Positions 35,114-43,773 of a stretch of DNA of 64,000 nt are shown one piece after another. The stretch's first letter is position 1; every line of letters begins with the position of its first letter. The notes beneath the pieces are model-generated. The model was given only the letters and a program-made list of their open reading frames with translations, was not told the origin of the DNA and did not search any database. Location of the stretch: assembly GCF_002118315.1 (NCBI RefSeq), contig NZ_MTSZ01000010.1:28104-92103 (forward strand). The letters are read 5' to 3'. The translations under genes were made by a program, and so were the position numbers. This stretch comes from Kiloniella majae (GTDB lineage: Bacteria; Pseudomonadota; Alphaproteobacteria; Kiloniellales; Kiloniellaceae).

Positions 35114-35470
35114 TTAGAGTGGAGTCCTGGTTTTTAAAGTGGAGCGTATCCAGAAAAGATCGTACGCGAGGCGAAGAGGGATAGAGTAGGCCACTAAAAT
35201 AAATATAACATAGAGAGTGCCAGAAAAGGCGTAACCATTCGATATAAAATAGTGAATTTCTTCAGATAATAGTTCTACTGGTGTCTTGCGAAACATTGGG
35301 AAAGGATCCTGTTCTATACGGATCAATATTGTAGAAACTATGATGAAATATATAGTTGAGATAATGTAAGCAAAAGCGCTCCACGACTTTCCCAAATACC
35401 ACCGATGCCCACCGAAAACACCAGTGCACAGCCAGAGTAAGCAAGCTATGGGAAGGGATTTATTGGTCAT
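35114..35470 (-). CDS. TM2 domain-containing membrane protein
   Basis: The 118-residue product begins with a TM2-like motif, LPIACLLWLCTGVFGGHRWYLGKSWSAFAY: two membrane segments joined by the FGGHRWYLGK turn (quoted in part). A second hydrophobic pair lies around residues 30-50 and 85-108. TM2 proteins are widespread in bacteria, and their function is mostly unknown. The ribosome-binding site is weak. It is the first gene of the AT-rich stretch after tRNA-Arg. Confidence 0.75.
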   Translation of the reverse strand: MTNKSLPIACLLWLCTGVFGGHRWYLGKSWSAFAYIISTIYFIIVSTILIRIEQDPFPMFRKTPVELLSEEIHYFISNGYAFSGTLYVIFILVAYSIPLRLAYDLFWIRSTLKTRTPL

Positions 35471-35491
35471 GAAGGTGGCGTGGTTTTCTTA

Positions 35492-36076
35492 CTAATATAC
35501 ATAAGTTTTAAGACGGTGTTGCACCGAGATGAAGTAGTAGTGATCTACACTATGAGAAAAGTCCAATAAGTGTTCACTAATTTCCCTATATGGCTCTTCA
35601 AACAATTCACTAATTCTCTCGGTTTGTGTTTCGCCCCTTTTTATAAATGTTGCCCCTGCATATTCTTCAGCTAAACGATCAAGATGTAACTCTATACATA
35701 ATTTTTTTAAATCTTCATGGAGTTTTTTATCTTCTATGCCTGCATGAATCTCTACTCTGTGTAAAACACCTAAGTTAAATATCACAATAGCTGACAGGTA
35801 TTGCTTTTCGTCTGTGCTATATAGGTTAACATCCATTGCTTCTTGATTTTTTTTTAATTCTCCAGGGAATTCATTTTTGGGGGTCTTTCGAAACCCCAAT
35901 TCTTTGAGGTCTTCTCTTGTTGTTGATTCCGTAATGAGACTTACTTTTGTTGTCATGAATTTTGGAAAATCAGTTTCAACATTTTTTACGATTCTGAGGC
36001 CATCCGGAAAGCTTTGAGAAAATGAAGGTGATGTGATGCTAATAAGCAGCATCGTCATTAAAATTAGTTTTTTCAT
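35492..36076 (-). CDS. Hypothetical exported protein
   Basis: A protein of about 194 residues with a signal peptide (MKKLILMTMLLISIT, cleavage near SFSQS at about residue 21). The mature part is rich in charged and aromatic residues, has a single cysteine (LKKLCIEL) and no recognised domain. I take the start at ATG 36076, where a classic signal peptide begins; the frame is open 30 bp further upstream. Low GC content and unknown neighbours mark it as accessory. Confidence 0.7.
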   Translation of the reverse strand: MKKLILMTMLLISITSPSFSQSFPDGLRIVKNVETDFPKFMTTKVSLITESTTREDLKELGFRKTPKNEFPGELKKNQEAMDVNLYSTDEKQYLSAIVIFNLGVLHRVEIHAGIEDKKLHEDLKKLCIELHLDRLAEEYAGATFIKRGETQTERISELFEEPYREISEHLLDFSHSVDHYYFISVQHRLKTYVY

Positions 36077-36167
36077 AAATTGTCTCTGTATGGAAGTTTC
36101 AAGCAAAGAAGAGAAGATATGTCGTTAGGGAGAATTTATTGGGCATGGGTTATTGGTCAACCATACC

Positions 36168-36869
36168 TTAATAAACAGTTATAAGAGAGCTTCCGTGTTT
36201 TTCTGAAAGTACTCCTTCAACAGGGGTATGTGTTGCTAGCCTGATGGTTAACTTATCAGCAAGAACAGTATTTTTTCTTGCTATGTCTTTCCTGATACCT
36301 TCTACAGGTTTGACATGAAGGGTTGCTTGGTGGCGTTCTACTTCATCTTGAGTTTGATTGACTATTTGCTTTGTTCGTTTTAGCTCAAAAGTACCGACAA
36401 AAACAACTTCGCCTTCTGCTAAAGTTACTTGAGGAACATAATTCCTTGTTGATAGGTCTTGAAATTCTTTTTCCAGAGAAAACTCTATGTATGATCCGGG
36501 ACCAAAACACTCGACATGCGTCACGTAATGAGTACCAGGGTTTATAGAAATAAATGCATTACTATCGACACCTTGTCCTGTTAATGGGTCCGAGGAATAT
36601 ACTAATATATTTTTCTCTTTAGTCGTTTCTTCTGTAAATTGTATGTATGCTTGCGCACATTCTATTGAAGTATTTTTAAATATACCTGTTCCAACAATAT
36701 TAACCAAGCCGCTTACAAGTGCTTTATTTGAAAATTTGGGATCATCCAAATTGATCTGTGATGTAACTGCCTCCTGATTTTTAGGAAGAGGAATTTTTGC
36801 ACAGGCTCCCAAAAATAATGTCAGAAAGAATATTTTTATAGCGATAGTCATTAATTTACAGATTTGCAT
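36168..36869 (-). CDS. Hypothetical lipoprotein
   Basis: This 233-residue protein has an N-terminal hydrophobic segment ending in the lipobox L-G-A-C (about residues 20-23), so lipid attachment at that Cys is likely. The mature region is mostly beta-strand and polar; two further cysteines (IECAQAY and VECFGPG) could pair. A central HYVTHVECFGPGSYIEF stretch followed by GEVVFVGTFEL resembles small outer-membrane-associated beta domains, but no family is recognised. Codon use is AT-rich, like the adjacent exported protein gene. No function can be assigned. Confidence 0.72.
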   Translation of the reverse strand: MQICKLMTIAIKIFFLTLFLGACAKIPLPKNQEAVTSQINLDDPKFSNKALVSGLVNIVGTGIFKNTSIECAQAYIQFTEETTKEKNILVYSSDPLTGQGVDSNAFISINPGTHYVTHVECFGPGSYIEFSLEKEFQDLSTRNYVPQVTLAEGEVVFVGTFELKRTKQIVNQTQDEVERHQATLHVKPVEGIRKDIARKNTVLADKLTIRLATHTPVEGVLSEKHGSSLITVY

Positions 36870-37031
36870 AAATGTTACCTAAATCGATTTTTCTCAGTTT
36901 AATTTCTTAAAGAAAATACATAAAGAAGGAAGAGGATGAGGGGTAGTTATTATCAAATGACACTCTGAAATGAAAATAAAACCGATAGTAAAAATGAGAA
37001 TAGATTTTAGCTTATCAGAAACAACCTTTGA

Positions 37032-37484
37032 TCAAGACGCTGACCATTCAGGGTCGTATGCCACTAGCTCAACAGTATTCCCATCTGGGTCGTGGGTGAA
37101 AACGCCACGCCATCCAATCCAGTCGAATAAGTTAACGTTATAATCCTGACCGATCTGCTCATACCAATCCATTACTGCCTGTTGTTCTTCATACGGCAAT
37201 GACAGAGCAATGTGGTGCAGCGATGATCCTGCACCCGTTTCAGGTAGTTGATCCTCAACGGTGTCTGTTCCAGTAGTTTCGCTGTCGGGACGAAAGAGTG
37301 CAAGCACGCTGGTGTGACCGCCAAACCCTTCTGCAATCCTGAAGAATGTCACTCTGTCATCGACATCTCCCGCAAGGAGCTCTAATCCAATCACCTCACC
37401 ATAAAATTTCATCATTGCTTTCTTGTCTCGGCACCGGATCGCAATTTCACCCAATGCCCGTACCTTAAATCCTTTATTTTCCAT
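37032..37484 (-). CDS. VOC (glyoxalase/dioxygenase) superfamily protein
   Basis: This 150-residue protein has the vicinal-oxygen-chelate fold: two babb modules, starting with RALGEIAIRCRDKKAMMKFYGEVIGLELL and ending HDPDGNTVELVAYDPEW (quoted in part). Candidate metal ligands are His in LHHIALSLP and Glu in NTVELVA, with one N-terminal position less clear. The family includes glyoxalases, ring-cleaving dioxygenases and resistance proteins. The gene is single, with no linked pathway, so the substrate remains open. Confidence 0.85.
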   Translation of the reverse strand: MENKGFKVRALGEIAIRCRDKKAMMKFYGEVIGLELLAGDVDDRVTFFRIAEGFGGHTSVLALFRPDSETTGTDTVEDQLPETGAGSSLHHIALSLPYEEQQAVMDWYEQIGQDYNVNLFDWIGWRGVFTHDPDGNTVELVAYDPEWSAS

Positions 37485-37833
37485 ATGTTGCTCTTTCTAA
37501 TTTTGTATTTATGACGAGCCGATGCCTATTTTTAGTATTTTATTAACTTCACTGATTGGAAGGGCAAGACAGTAGTAAATCACATAGTTGAATTACATAA
37601 TAATCACCATTATCTACTCTCATACTGAGAGTGGGTCGGTGAAGAGTCAATTATAAGGAGTTGCTAGGTGGTGTTTTGAGTTGAACCCGGAGAAAGAGAT
37701 TGTGCAGAAAATAGTAAGCCTCTGGTTCGAGTTTTTCTTAGAAACCCTTGTAGCCTTTCTTACCTCACATGCAATAGCCTGTGAATATGTGTTACGTTGA
37801 AGATGTAAAAGGTTTGAGGTAACAGGATTTGGT
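37485..37833. other. Intergenic region with operator-like palindromes
   Basis: A 350-bp region between divergent genes. Besides the Fur-like site listed separately, it holds a 17-bp interrupted palindrome, ACTCTCA-TAC-TGAGAGT (37616-37632), immediately beside that site. No open frame is supported. Confidence 0.5.
37596..37614. promoter_or_regulatory. Possible Fur-like operator
   Basis: CATAATAATCACCATTATC matches 15 of 19 positions of the classic Fur consensus GATAATGATAATCATTATC. It lies 112 bp before the VOC gene and 220 bp before the exported protein gene. No iron gene is adjacent, so support is weaker than for the box at 39429. Confidence 0.35.
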
Positions 37834-38394
37834 ATGAACTTAAAGTATGCGTTTAAGTGGGTTTTATTACTGTGTATGGCTTTCGTTCCTGCTGCTTTCG
37901 CAGATGAAGGCGTGCGGGTTAAAGAGGTAGCGGTTCATTATGCCATCGCATTGGATCACCCTGATGTGGCGCGGCTTGGTGCTTATCCAAAACTGACAAG
38001 ATATAATTTGCATAATGATGCGGCGCCCGCAAAGGTAGATGTGGTGGTTGATTTTCAGGGAAATTTAGCCGCTGCTGTTATCCTGAATATTATTCCTGTC
38101 GTTGGGAAAACAGATTGGTCAGCGAGAGAGGGGATCACGGATTTAGAGCTTCTGGAAAGTTCGAAAGTTGAATTCCCCGGTATCTTGTACCGTGAAATAG
38201 AAACCAATGCTCCTGATGATCACAGAGTGGTTTTTCAGGGCATCAATCTTGATGAGTTAATCGGGCGATTTACAAAGTCTGATCTATGGCCGCGACAGAT
38301 GGTTTTTAAAGTCGCTTTGATTCCGAGGGAATTAGAAGCCGATATATCTGATAACCTGGGGAGCTATACCTTAACTCTTGATCCACCTGATTAA
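37834..38394 (+). CDS. Hypothetical exported protein
   Basis: A 186-residue protein with a signal peptide (about residues 1-23, cleavage near AFADE). The mature sequence is mostly beta, with VKEVAVHYAIALDHPDVARLG, the strand KVDVVVDFQGNLAAAVILNI and LDELIGRFTKSDLWPRQMVF, and no cysteines. I do not recognise a family. AGGATTTGGT precedes ATG 37834. It is single and divergent from the VOC gene. Confidence 0.72.
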   Translation: MNLKYAFKWVLLLCMAFVPAAFADEGVRVKEVAVHYAIALDHPDVARLGAYPKLTRYNLHNDAAPAKVDVVVDFQGNLAAAVILNIIPVVGKTDWSAREGITDLELLESSKVEFPGILYREIETNAPDDHRVVFQGINLDELIGRFTKSDLWPRQMVFKVALIPRELEADISDNLGSYTLTLDPPD

Positions 38395-38423
38395 CTTATC
38401 TCTTATCGATGAGATGCAGAAAA

Positions 38424-38747
38424 TCACTTCTCATGATAGGAAGGTTCGCCTTCGGGTGTGCGTTTGTAATTTCTGCCTTTAAGCACTTCTAGCTTATCAA
38501 ACCCTGCAGAAACCAGCTCATCAAGCTCAAAGCCAGCACGCCTTGCAGCGTCGGTAATCAGAAACAGACAATCCACATACTCGGTAATATCATCAGGGCA
38601 TTCGATTGCTTCTTGTGCCTCATCAATCAGGTGACGGAGAGGGCCAATGGGGCCTTTTTCTGTGCCAAATGTTGCTTCACTCCAGCTTTGATGTGCCTGA
38701 TAGAGTTTCAGAAAGTTTTGGGCTGTTTCATCGGTATTTTTAACCAT
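38424..38747 (-). CDS. dATP/dGTP diphosphohydrolase-like MazG-fold protein (DUF550)
   Basis: The 107-residue product matches the DUF550 branch of the all-alpha NTP pyrophosphohydrolases: HQSWSEATFGTEKGPIGPLRHLIDEAQEAIE (quoted in part) followed by DITEYVDCLFLITDAARRAGF. The E-x2-E (DEAQEA) and D-x2-D-like (EYVDCLFLITDA) acidic positions correspond to the magnesium-binding residues of MazG-type enzymes. Related proteins hydrolyse dATP/dGTP or clean nucleotide pools; in phages they support modified-base genomes. Here it is a solitary chromosomal gene, so nucleotide housekeeping is the likely role. Confidence 0.82.
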   Translation of the reverse strand: MVKNTDETAQNFLKLYQAHQSWSEATFGTEKGPIGPLRHLIDEAQEAIECPDDITEYVDCLFLITDAARRAGFELDELVSAGFDKLEVLKGRNYKRTPEGEPSYHEK

Positions 38748-38848
38748 GTTTTCCGTAAGAAGCTTTGTGAAAATTTAAATGTAAATCGGGGAAGGTTCCT
38801 TATAGCATAGCGCTTGTATTTGAATAAGCATTTTAGTGGGGGAGTGGG

Positions 38849-39352
38849 GTGAGCATTAAAGTTAGATTGGCGAGAGAAGATGATGCGGAAGAGCTCTGTG
38901 TTCTTTTGAATGAAGTTATTGAAATCGGTGGCACGACAGCGATGGAAGAAAGCTTGGACATTGATCAGTTCAAGCAATATTTTTTAACCGGGGATCATTG
39001 TATCTGTTGCCACGTTAGCGAAGACGAAGATGGCTCAATTACCGGGTTTCAGGTTCTGGGGCGGCATCCAGAGCTTCCCAAGGATTGGGCAGACATCGGA
39101 ACCTTTGCCAGAGTACATCCTCGTGTTTATGGCGTTGGTAAAGCATTGTTTCCAATAAGTTGTGCATATTTAGTTCGCAAAGGCTTTTCTACGATTAACG
39201 CAACAATTCGTGCTGATAACACCAGTGGGCTCCAGTACTACGAAAAAATGGGCTTTTGGACTTATAAAATGGCAAAATCTGTCCCTTTAAAAGATGGTGC
39301 TTTGGTCGATCGCTTCTCGAAGTCCTACCATCTAGAGGGTTGTAATCTTTGA
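38849..39352 (+). CDS. GNAT family N-acetyltransferase
   Basis: This 167-residue GNAT protein begins at GTG 38849 behind GGGGGAG. Features are VRLAREDDAEELCVLLNE at the N-terminus, the strand ADIGTFARVHPRVYGVGKALF containing the acetyl-CoA loop (the family Q/RxxGxG/A is diverged to R-V-Y-G-V-G-K) and the C-terminal DNTSGLQYYEKMGFWTYK block. The substrate is unknown. It is followed by the Fur-regulated exb genes but is probably a separate unit. Confidence 0.85.
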   Translation: MSIKVRLAREDDAEELCVLLNEVIEIGGTTAMEESLDIDQFKQYFLTGDHCICCHVSEDEDGSITGFQVLGRHPELPKDWADIGTFARVHPRVYGVGKALFPISCAYLVRKGFSTINATIRADNTSGLQYYEKMGFWTYKMAKSVPLKDGALVDRFSKSYHLEGCNL

Positions 39353-39428
39353 CATTGAGTATCAATTTTTGAGGTAGCCTAGATTTCTACGCCAGTTTTT
39401 ACTTGATTTTACATCTCAAGAAGTAAAT

Positions 39429-39447
39429 AAGATTGATAATCATTATC
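39429..39447. promoter_or_regulatory. Fur box upstream of exbB
   Basis: Sixteen of 19 bases match GATAATGATAATCATTATC; the core GATAATCATTATC (39435-39447) is exact. It lies 27 bp before the exbB start codon, where it could block the promoter when iron is plentiful. Confidence 0.75.
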
Positions 39448-39473
39448 ATAAATTTATTCTTGAGGATCTTGCT

Positions 39474-40148
39474 GTGCTACAAACCTATGAAATGCTCGAA
39501 AAAGCAGGTGTTGTAGGCTATTGCCTTGTGGGATTATCTTTCCTTACCCTAACAATTTCTCTCTCAAAGATCTTACAATATTTCTGGTTCAGGATCTCTT
39601 GCAAAAAAGGATTGTTCAAGGCTTTGGATCTCGTGCGTAGTGGTAAAATACTGGAAGCAAAGTCTGTTGCTGATAAGGATACAGCATGGAGCCAGAAACT
39701 CTTTTATGCTGCGTTTAACAAAGGCTTGGCAGTCAATCGGGAGGAAGCGCAGCACTGGGATGATGAAGCGCAGAAGTTGGGGGACAAGCTATTAACCAGT
39801 CTTGAAAGTGGTTTGAGCATTATTGGCCTGATCGCTGCTTTAAGTCCGCTGTTGGGGTTGCTTGGTACAGTGATTGGCATGATCTCGGCTTTTCAGGCCT
39901 TGGAAAGTGCAGGAAACAATGTTGACCCCAGCCTTTTATCCGGGGGGATTTGGGAAGCTTTGCTGACAACAGCCTTGGGGTTAGTTGTCGCTATGCCGGC
40001 CATGGTGCTTCATGCGCTTTTAAAATCTGCTGCTCATCAGCAACTGGAAAATGTAGTGGAAAAGGTAAACGGCCTTAGTGAGCACCTGTATCTTAATAGA
40101 GGAGAGATGGTTGGTCATAATCTGGTCAGCCCTAAAGCTGCGGAATAA
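39474..40148 (+). CDS. exbB: MotA/TolQ/ExbB family proton channel
   Basis: This 224-residue inner-membrane protein forms the pentameric proton channel of a Ton-type motor. It has an N-terminal membrane helix (about residues 14-36), a cytoplasmic loop and two further helices (about 115-140 and 160-185) with the family blocks LGLLGTVIGMISAFQAL and GGIWEALLTTALGLVVAMPAMV. Start is GTG 39474 behind GAGGA. It leads an exbB-exbD-exbD cluster with 3-bp spacing and a Fur box upstream, which makes iron-dependent energising of outer-membrane receptors the likely role. Confidence 0.92.
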   Translation: MLQTYEMLEKAGVVGYCLVGLSFLTLTISLSKILQYFWFRISCKKGLFKALDLVRSGKILEAKSVADKDTAWSQKLFYAAFNKGLAVNREEAQHWDDEAQKLGDKLLTSLESGLSIIGLIAALSPLLGLLGTVIGMISAFQALESAGNNVDPSLLSGGIWEALLTTALGLVVAMPAMVLHALLKSAAHQQLENVVEKVNGLSEHLYLNRGEMVGHNLVSPKAAE

Positions 40149-40151
40149 AAC

Positions 40152-40604
40152 ATGCAGGTAAGAAAACAGAGCAGCAGCACGCCACAAATAGGTCTGACAC
40201 CCTTGATCGATGTTGTTTTCATTCTCTTGATTTTTTTTATGGTCGCCACATCCTTTGATATGCCGAGGTTGTTATCATTGAAACCTGCAACAGGTGGCAA
40301 AGGCGGGAACGCTGAGCGGGTGATTGTTAAGGTTGATGTCGGTTCAAATGGCGCCTGTTTCCTTGATGGCACTTTTCAAACTTGTGATGAGGTCGGCAGC
40401 ATAATTCGTCAACAAGGGCAGGGCAGCGACTTGCCCGTTATTACCCTGACACCGAAGACGGGGGCAAAGCTGCAAGATGTTATCACGGTTATGGATGCCT
40501 TGGCGTTGAGTGGGCTTAGCGACGCTGTGCTGATGCCTAATCCAAATCAAGTCCCGGATCAAAACCCAGATCAAAACCCGGATCTATCAGGGGGGGAGGA
40601 ATAA
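40152..40604 (+). CDS. exbD: ExbD/TolR family protein (first copy)
   Basis: The 150-residue product has one N-terminal membrane helix with the proton-relay Asp in LTPLIDVVFILLIFFMVATS (D20), then a periplasmic domain. Two cysteines (GACFLDGTFQTCDE) may form a disulphide. The tail is low-complexity, ending in a DQNPDQNPD repeat from a 12-bp in-frame duplication (40557-40580). It begins 3 bp after exbB and is followed 3 bp later by a second ExbD. Confidence 0.92.
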   Translation: MQVRKQSSSTPQIGLTPLIDVVFILLIFFMVATSFDMPRLLSLKPATGGKGGNAERVIVKVDVGSNGACFLDGTFQTCDEVGSIIRQQGQGSDLPVITLTPKTGAKLQDVITVMDALALSGLSDAVLMPNPNQVPDQNPDQNPDLSGGEE

Positions 40605-40607
40605 CGA

Positions 40608-41015
40608 TTGCGCGTTCCTTCGCAAAAGTCAGGGCAGGAACCTGTCGTTGAAACAATGCTACCCTTGATCAACATTGTATTTTTGATGCTGATTTTCTTT
40701 ATGGTGGCGGGGCGGATACAGCCTAAAGAACAGACTGCGATTGTTTTGCCAAAGTCCTCGATAGACGCAGAGTTTTATGGTGATTTGGCAAGTGTTTCCA
40801 TTTCGCAAAATTTTGAAATCCACTACCTTGGCCAAATACGCGAGGGTTCTGAATTTTTGAAAGCTGTTGAGATCGAAAAGCAGAATATTCTTCGTAAGAA
40901 CGATACCTTTACGATCCGGGCAGACGAAAAAACGGATGCGGGAAAGTTGTTCTCTTTACTGGTGAAGCTTAAGGCACTCGGTATTGAGAATCAGGACTTG
41001 ATTACGATACCCTGA
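40608..41015 (+). CDS. ExbD/TolR family protein (second copy)
   Basis: This 135-residue ExbD paralogue starts at TTG 40608 behind a very strong GGGGGGAGGAAT site. The membrane helix MLPLINIVFLMLIFFMVAG carries Asn where the first copy and the family have the proton-carrying Asp (LIDVVF versus LINIVF), so it may not relay protons itself. The periplasmic part is shorter and lacks cysteines. Paired ExbD proteins are known in several Ton-like systems. No tonB gene follows, and the next gene is convergent. Confidence 0.88.
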   Translation: MRVPSQKSGQEPVVETMLPLINIVFLMLIFFMVAGRIQPKEQTAIVLPKSSIDAEFYGDLASVSISQNFEIHYLGQIREGSEFLKAVEIEKQNILRKNDTFTIRADEKTDAGKLFSLLVKLKALGIENQDLITIP

Positions 41016-41016
41016 G

Positions 41017-41040
41017 TACCATACTGGGATTACCATACTG
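41017..41040. repeat. Imperfect tandem repeat after the second exbD stop
   Basis: TACCATACTG occurs at 41017-41026 and 41031-41040, a 14-bp period beginning one base after the exbD stop codon. Confidence 0.7.
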
Positions 41041-41055
41041 TGTCGCTGAGATCGC

Positions 41056-43623
41056 TCACCTTTGAACGAGCCTTTCGGTCGGGAGTGAAATCGTCACCTT
41101 TGTACCTTGGCCCAGAGCACTTTCGATATTCAACTTGCCCTGATGGAATTCAATAAGCTTTTTGGTCAAGGACAAGCCTATTCCAGTGCCAGATGCTTCT
41201 GTCGTTAATGATGTTCCAATGCGGACAAAAGGTTCGAGAATGCGCGGTAAGTCGGCATGATCCATGCCAATACCCGTGTCTTCCACGATGATATCGAGAC
41301 CAAAATCTGTTGTAGAGGTTGATAAGGTCACAGATCCACCGCTCTGGGTGAACTTAAAGGCATTGGACAGAATATTGATCAGGATCTGTTTTACTGCCCT
41401 TACATCAATTCTCAGAGATAGATCGTCGATATGCCCTTTTACATATTCAATGTTTTTAGCACTTCCTGATCCACCAATGATACGGTCAGTTTCTTCCAGA
41501 AGGACTGGGAACCTTATGGTTTCTTCTTCCAGGCTATAGCTGCCCGCTTCAATTTTTGACAAATCCAGAATGTCATTGATGATGTCCAGTAGATGACGAC
41601 CACTTGCATGGATATCAGTTATATATTCCCGGTATTTTGCGTTTTCTATCGGACCAAAAAGGCTTTGTTGCATAATATCTGAATAACCAAGAATGGCATT
41701 GAGAGGTGTTCGTAGTTCGTGGCTCATATTGGCAAGGAACTCTGATTTGGAACGATTGGCAATATCAGCATTTTCCATCGCCGACAGCATTGTCTGTTTG
41801 TCTTGGTAGTGCTGAGTAATATCACGAATAAGAATAACAACACGATCCGGGGCATTCTCGAGGTCTTTAATTAACGCGCTGCGGGCTTCAAATACCTTGG
41901 GCTCAGATTTGATATTCAGGCGATATTCTTTTGTCTGAACACATCCGGACCGAACAGTGGTGTGAATAAAGGAAAGCCATTCGTTTGCCTGATGCTCTGG
42001 CATAATCTGATGCAATGATTTTTGCAGCATCTTGGTTTTATCCAAGCTCAAAAGATCCTGATCACCATGGATATTAATGATTTCACCATCCAGTGAAAAA
42101 ATCATTCCAAGATCTGGCATGGCGGCAATGTGCGCTTTTAGGTTTGCTTCGCTTTTTTTATGAGCATCTTTTAATTGCATCAGGTGGGTTACATCCTGTG
42201 CAGTTCCCTCGTAAACAAGGATCTTTCCGTCATCATCCCTGATCGCTCTGGCAGTTTCACTGATCCACTTTTCTTCAAGATTATTGTATGCCTTAATTTG
42301 AGAGACAAAGCCTTCGACAAATCCATTTTCTTCGATCAGGCGCATAAATTCTTTACGACGATCTTTTTCAACGTACCAGTTTTCTTCATTGTACTGTGCT
42401 GTTTGGATGAGCTCTTCTTCGCTTTTGCAGTTGTTCATACGTACCAGGTAAGGGTTAGCCATTAAAAACTTGCCATCCGGTGTTGTCCGATAAAACCCGA
42501 TACCTGCGTTTTCAACCGTATCCCGGAAGCTTCGTTCTATCTGGTTTAGGGAAGCTGTTCTTACCTCGACTTCCTCTTCCAGTCTGCGGGTTGTCTGAAC
42601 AAGTGTTTTGTTGGTATTGCGATAAAAGAGGATCGTGACAGTGACCAACCCCAGGGAGAGAAAAACAGCAAGGAAAATCCCCTGCTGACGTAACCCCTGG
42701 ATTGGGCCAACTATCTCTGTATCAGGCGCGGAGAGAGCGATAATAAACTTTTTATTGTCAATAAAAGCAGTGTCCCATGCGATTAACTTGCGAAAGAGCT
42801 TGTTTTCTTCTGCACGTGTTACTGAAAAACGGTATTCATCCTGCCCGCTGTTTTCTGATAGAAGTCGTTGATCGACCCGTTGAATTTCCGGTTTGCCTTT
42901 ATGCAAACCGTCATAGACATTTCGGCCAATAATTTCTGTTTCGTGGTCATACAGAATGACGCCATTTTCATTCATCATATAGCCTGCGCCATGCTGGCCT
43001 GATCGTAGTGGGGCGATGTATTTTTTTGATAAAAAGTTCAAGTCAACAGCTGTAACCAGACTACCTTGAAAGCCTTTATCGTTTCGGAGGGGAACAAGAA
43101 TGGCAAAAAATTGTGTTTTTTCTTCCACATGAAAGGAAGGAACAATTAAATCAATTTCTGATGAATTAAGGGCAATCCAGTTTTGGGAAACCCATTCTTT
43201 CAAGTTTGTTGATAAAGCTGGTTGATCTTCAGGGTTTTCAATGTTTGTGAACTGTTCAACCTGGTTTTTATCGTAAAAGCTAACCCCGATAATTGCAGGG
43301 TTGAAAGCCATGGATTCAGCTAGATCATTTTTAATTTTGTCTTTGTTCAGCGCCCCGATAAACGTGGATTTTTTATCATCATTTGCCAAATCAACGGCAA
43401 ATCGTTGAATATTGTCTATCGCATTTTGCAAAGCTCTTCTGGTAATTTGAGTCTGAAGAAGCTGTTGATCATTAAAGGATTTTTCTTGTTGCGTGATGGC
43501 ATAGTTCTCAAGCTTGTACACGGCAGTAATAAAAACCCCGAACAAAAGAACGATTATGGAAATATACAGAAAGGACGTTGCGCGCCCAAAATTATGAAGA
43601 GAGCTTTGTATGCCTGTACTCAT
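41056..43623 (-). CDS. PAS domain sensor histidine kinase with Cache-type periplasmic domain
   Basis: This 855-residue membrane kinase has two membrane helices (about residues 17-36 and 318-337) enclosing a periplasmic dCache-like sensor, then a short coiled coil, two PAS domains (about 365-485 and 495-610), a HisKA domain with the phospho-accepting His in FLANMSHELRTPLNAILGY and a HATPase domain with N-box NILSNAFKF, G1 VEDTGIGM and G2 GTGIGLSL. Cache sensors usually bind small organic molecules. No response regulator is adjacent, so it is an orphan kinase. It is convergent with the exb genes. Confidence 0.93.
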   Translation of the reverse strand: MSTGIQSSLHNFGRATSFLYISIIVLLFGVFITAVYKLENYAITQQEKSFNDQQLLQTQITRRALQNAIDNIQRFAVDLANDDKKSTFIGALNKDKIKNDLAESMAFNPAIIGVSFYDKNQVEQFTNIENPEDQPALSTNLKEWVSQNWIALNSSEIDLIVPSFHVEEKTQFFAILVPLRNDKGFQGSLVTAVDLNFLSKKYIAPLRSGQHGAGYMMNENGVILYDHETEIIGRNVYDGLHKGKPEIQRVDQRLLSENSGQDEYRFSVTRAEENKLFRKLIAWDTAFIDNKKFIIALSAPDTEIVGPIQGLRQQGIFLAVFLSLGLVTVTILFYRNTNKTLVQTTRRLEEEVEVRTASLNQIERSFRDTVENAGIGFYRTTPDGKFLMANPYLVRMNNCKSEEELIQTAQYNEENWYVEKDRRKEFMRLIEENGFVEGFVSQIKAYNNLEEKWISETARAIRDDDGKILVYEGTAQDVTHLMQLKDAHKKSEANLKAHIAAMPDLGMIFSLDGEIINIHGDQDLLSLDKTKMLQKSLHQIMPEHQANEWLSFIHTTVRSGCVQTKEYRLNIKSEPKVFEARSALIKDLENAPDRVVILIRDITQHYQDKQTMLSAMENADIANRSKSEFLANMSHELRTPLNAILGYSDIMQQSLFGPIENAKYREYITDIHASGRHLLDIINDILDLSKIEAGSYSLEEETIRFPVLLEETDRIIGGSGSAKNIEYVKGHIDDLSLRIDVRAVKQILINILSNAFKFTQSGGSVTLSTSTTDFGLDIIVEDTGIGMDHADLPRILEPFVRIGTSLTTEASGTGIGLSLTKKLIEFHQGKLNIESALGQGTKVTISLPTERLVQR

Positions 43624-43773
43624 ACCTGCTTATCCTGACCTTGTACCAAACGCAAACTAATCTCTTCTTATGAAACGAGAGCTTATTTTATGGGGCGAGC
43701 GATGTCAGGGTAGGCAATAGATATTAATTATACCTGAACGGAATATGTAATTATGAAGATGTGTCCCGGATTT

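Noticed and set aside
35021..35137. 38-codon plus-strand frame with four cysteines (begins MSCYQCG) behind TGAGGT
   Set aside because: It overlaps the TM2 gene's 3' end, has no family similarity and no promoter; kept only as a possibility.
38424..38747. Phage-type base-modification system suggested by the DUF550 pyrophosphohydrolase
   Set aside because: No purZ, modified-base synthase or phage gene accompanies it; a solitary housekeeping role is simpler.
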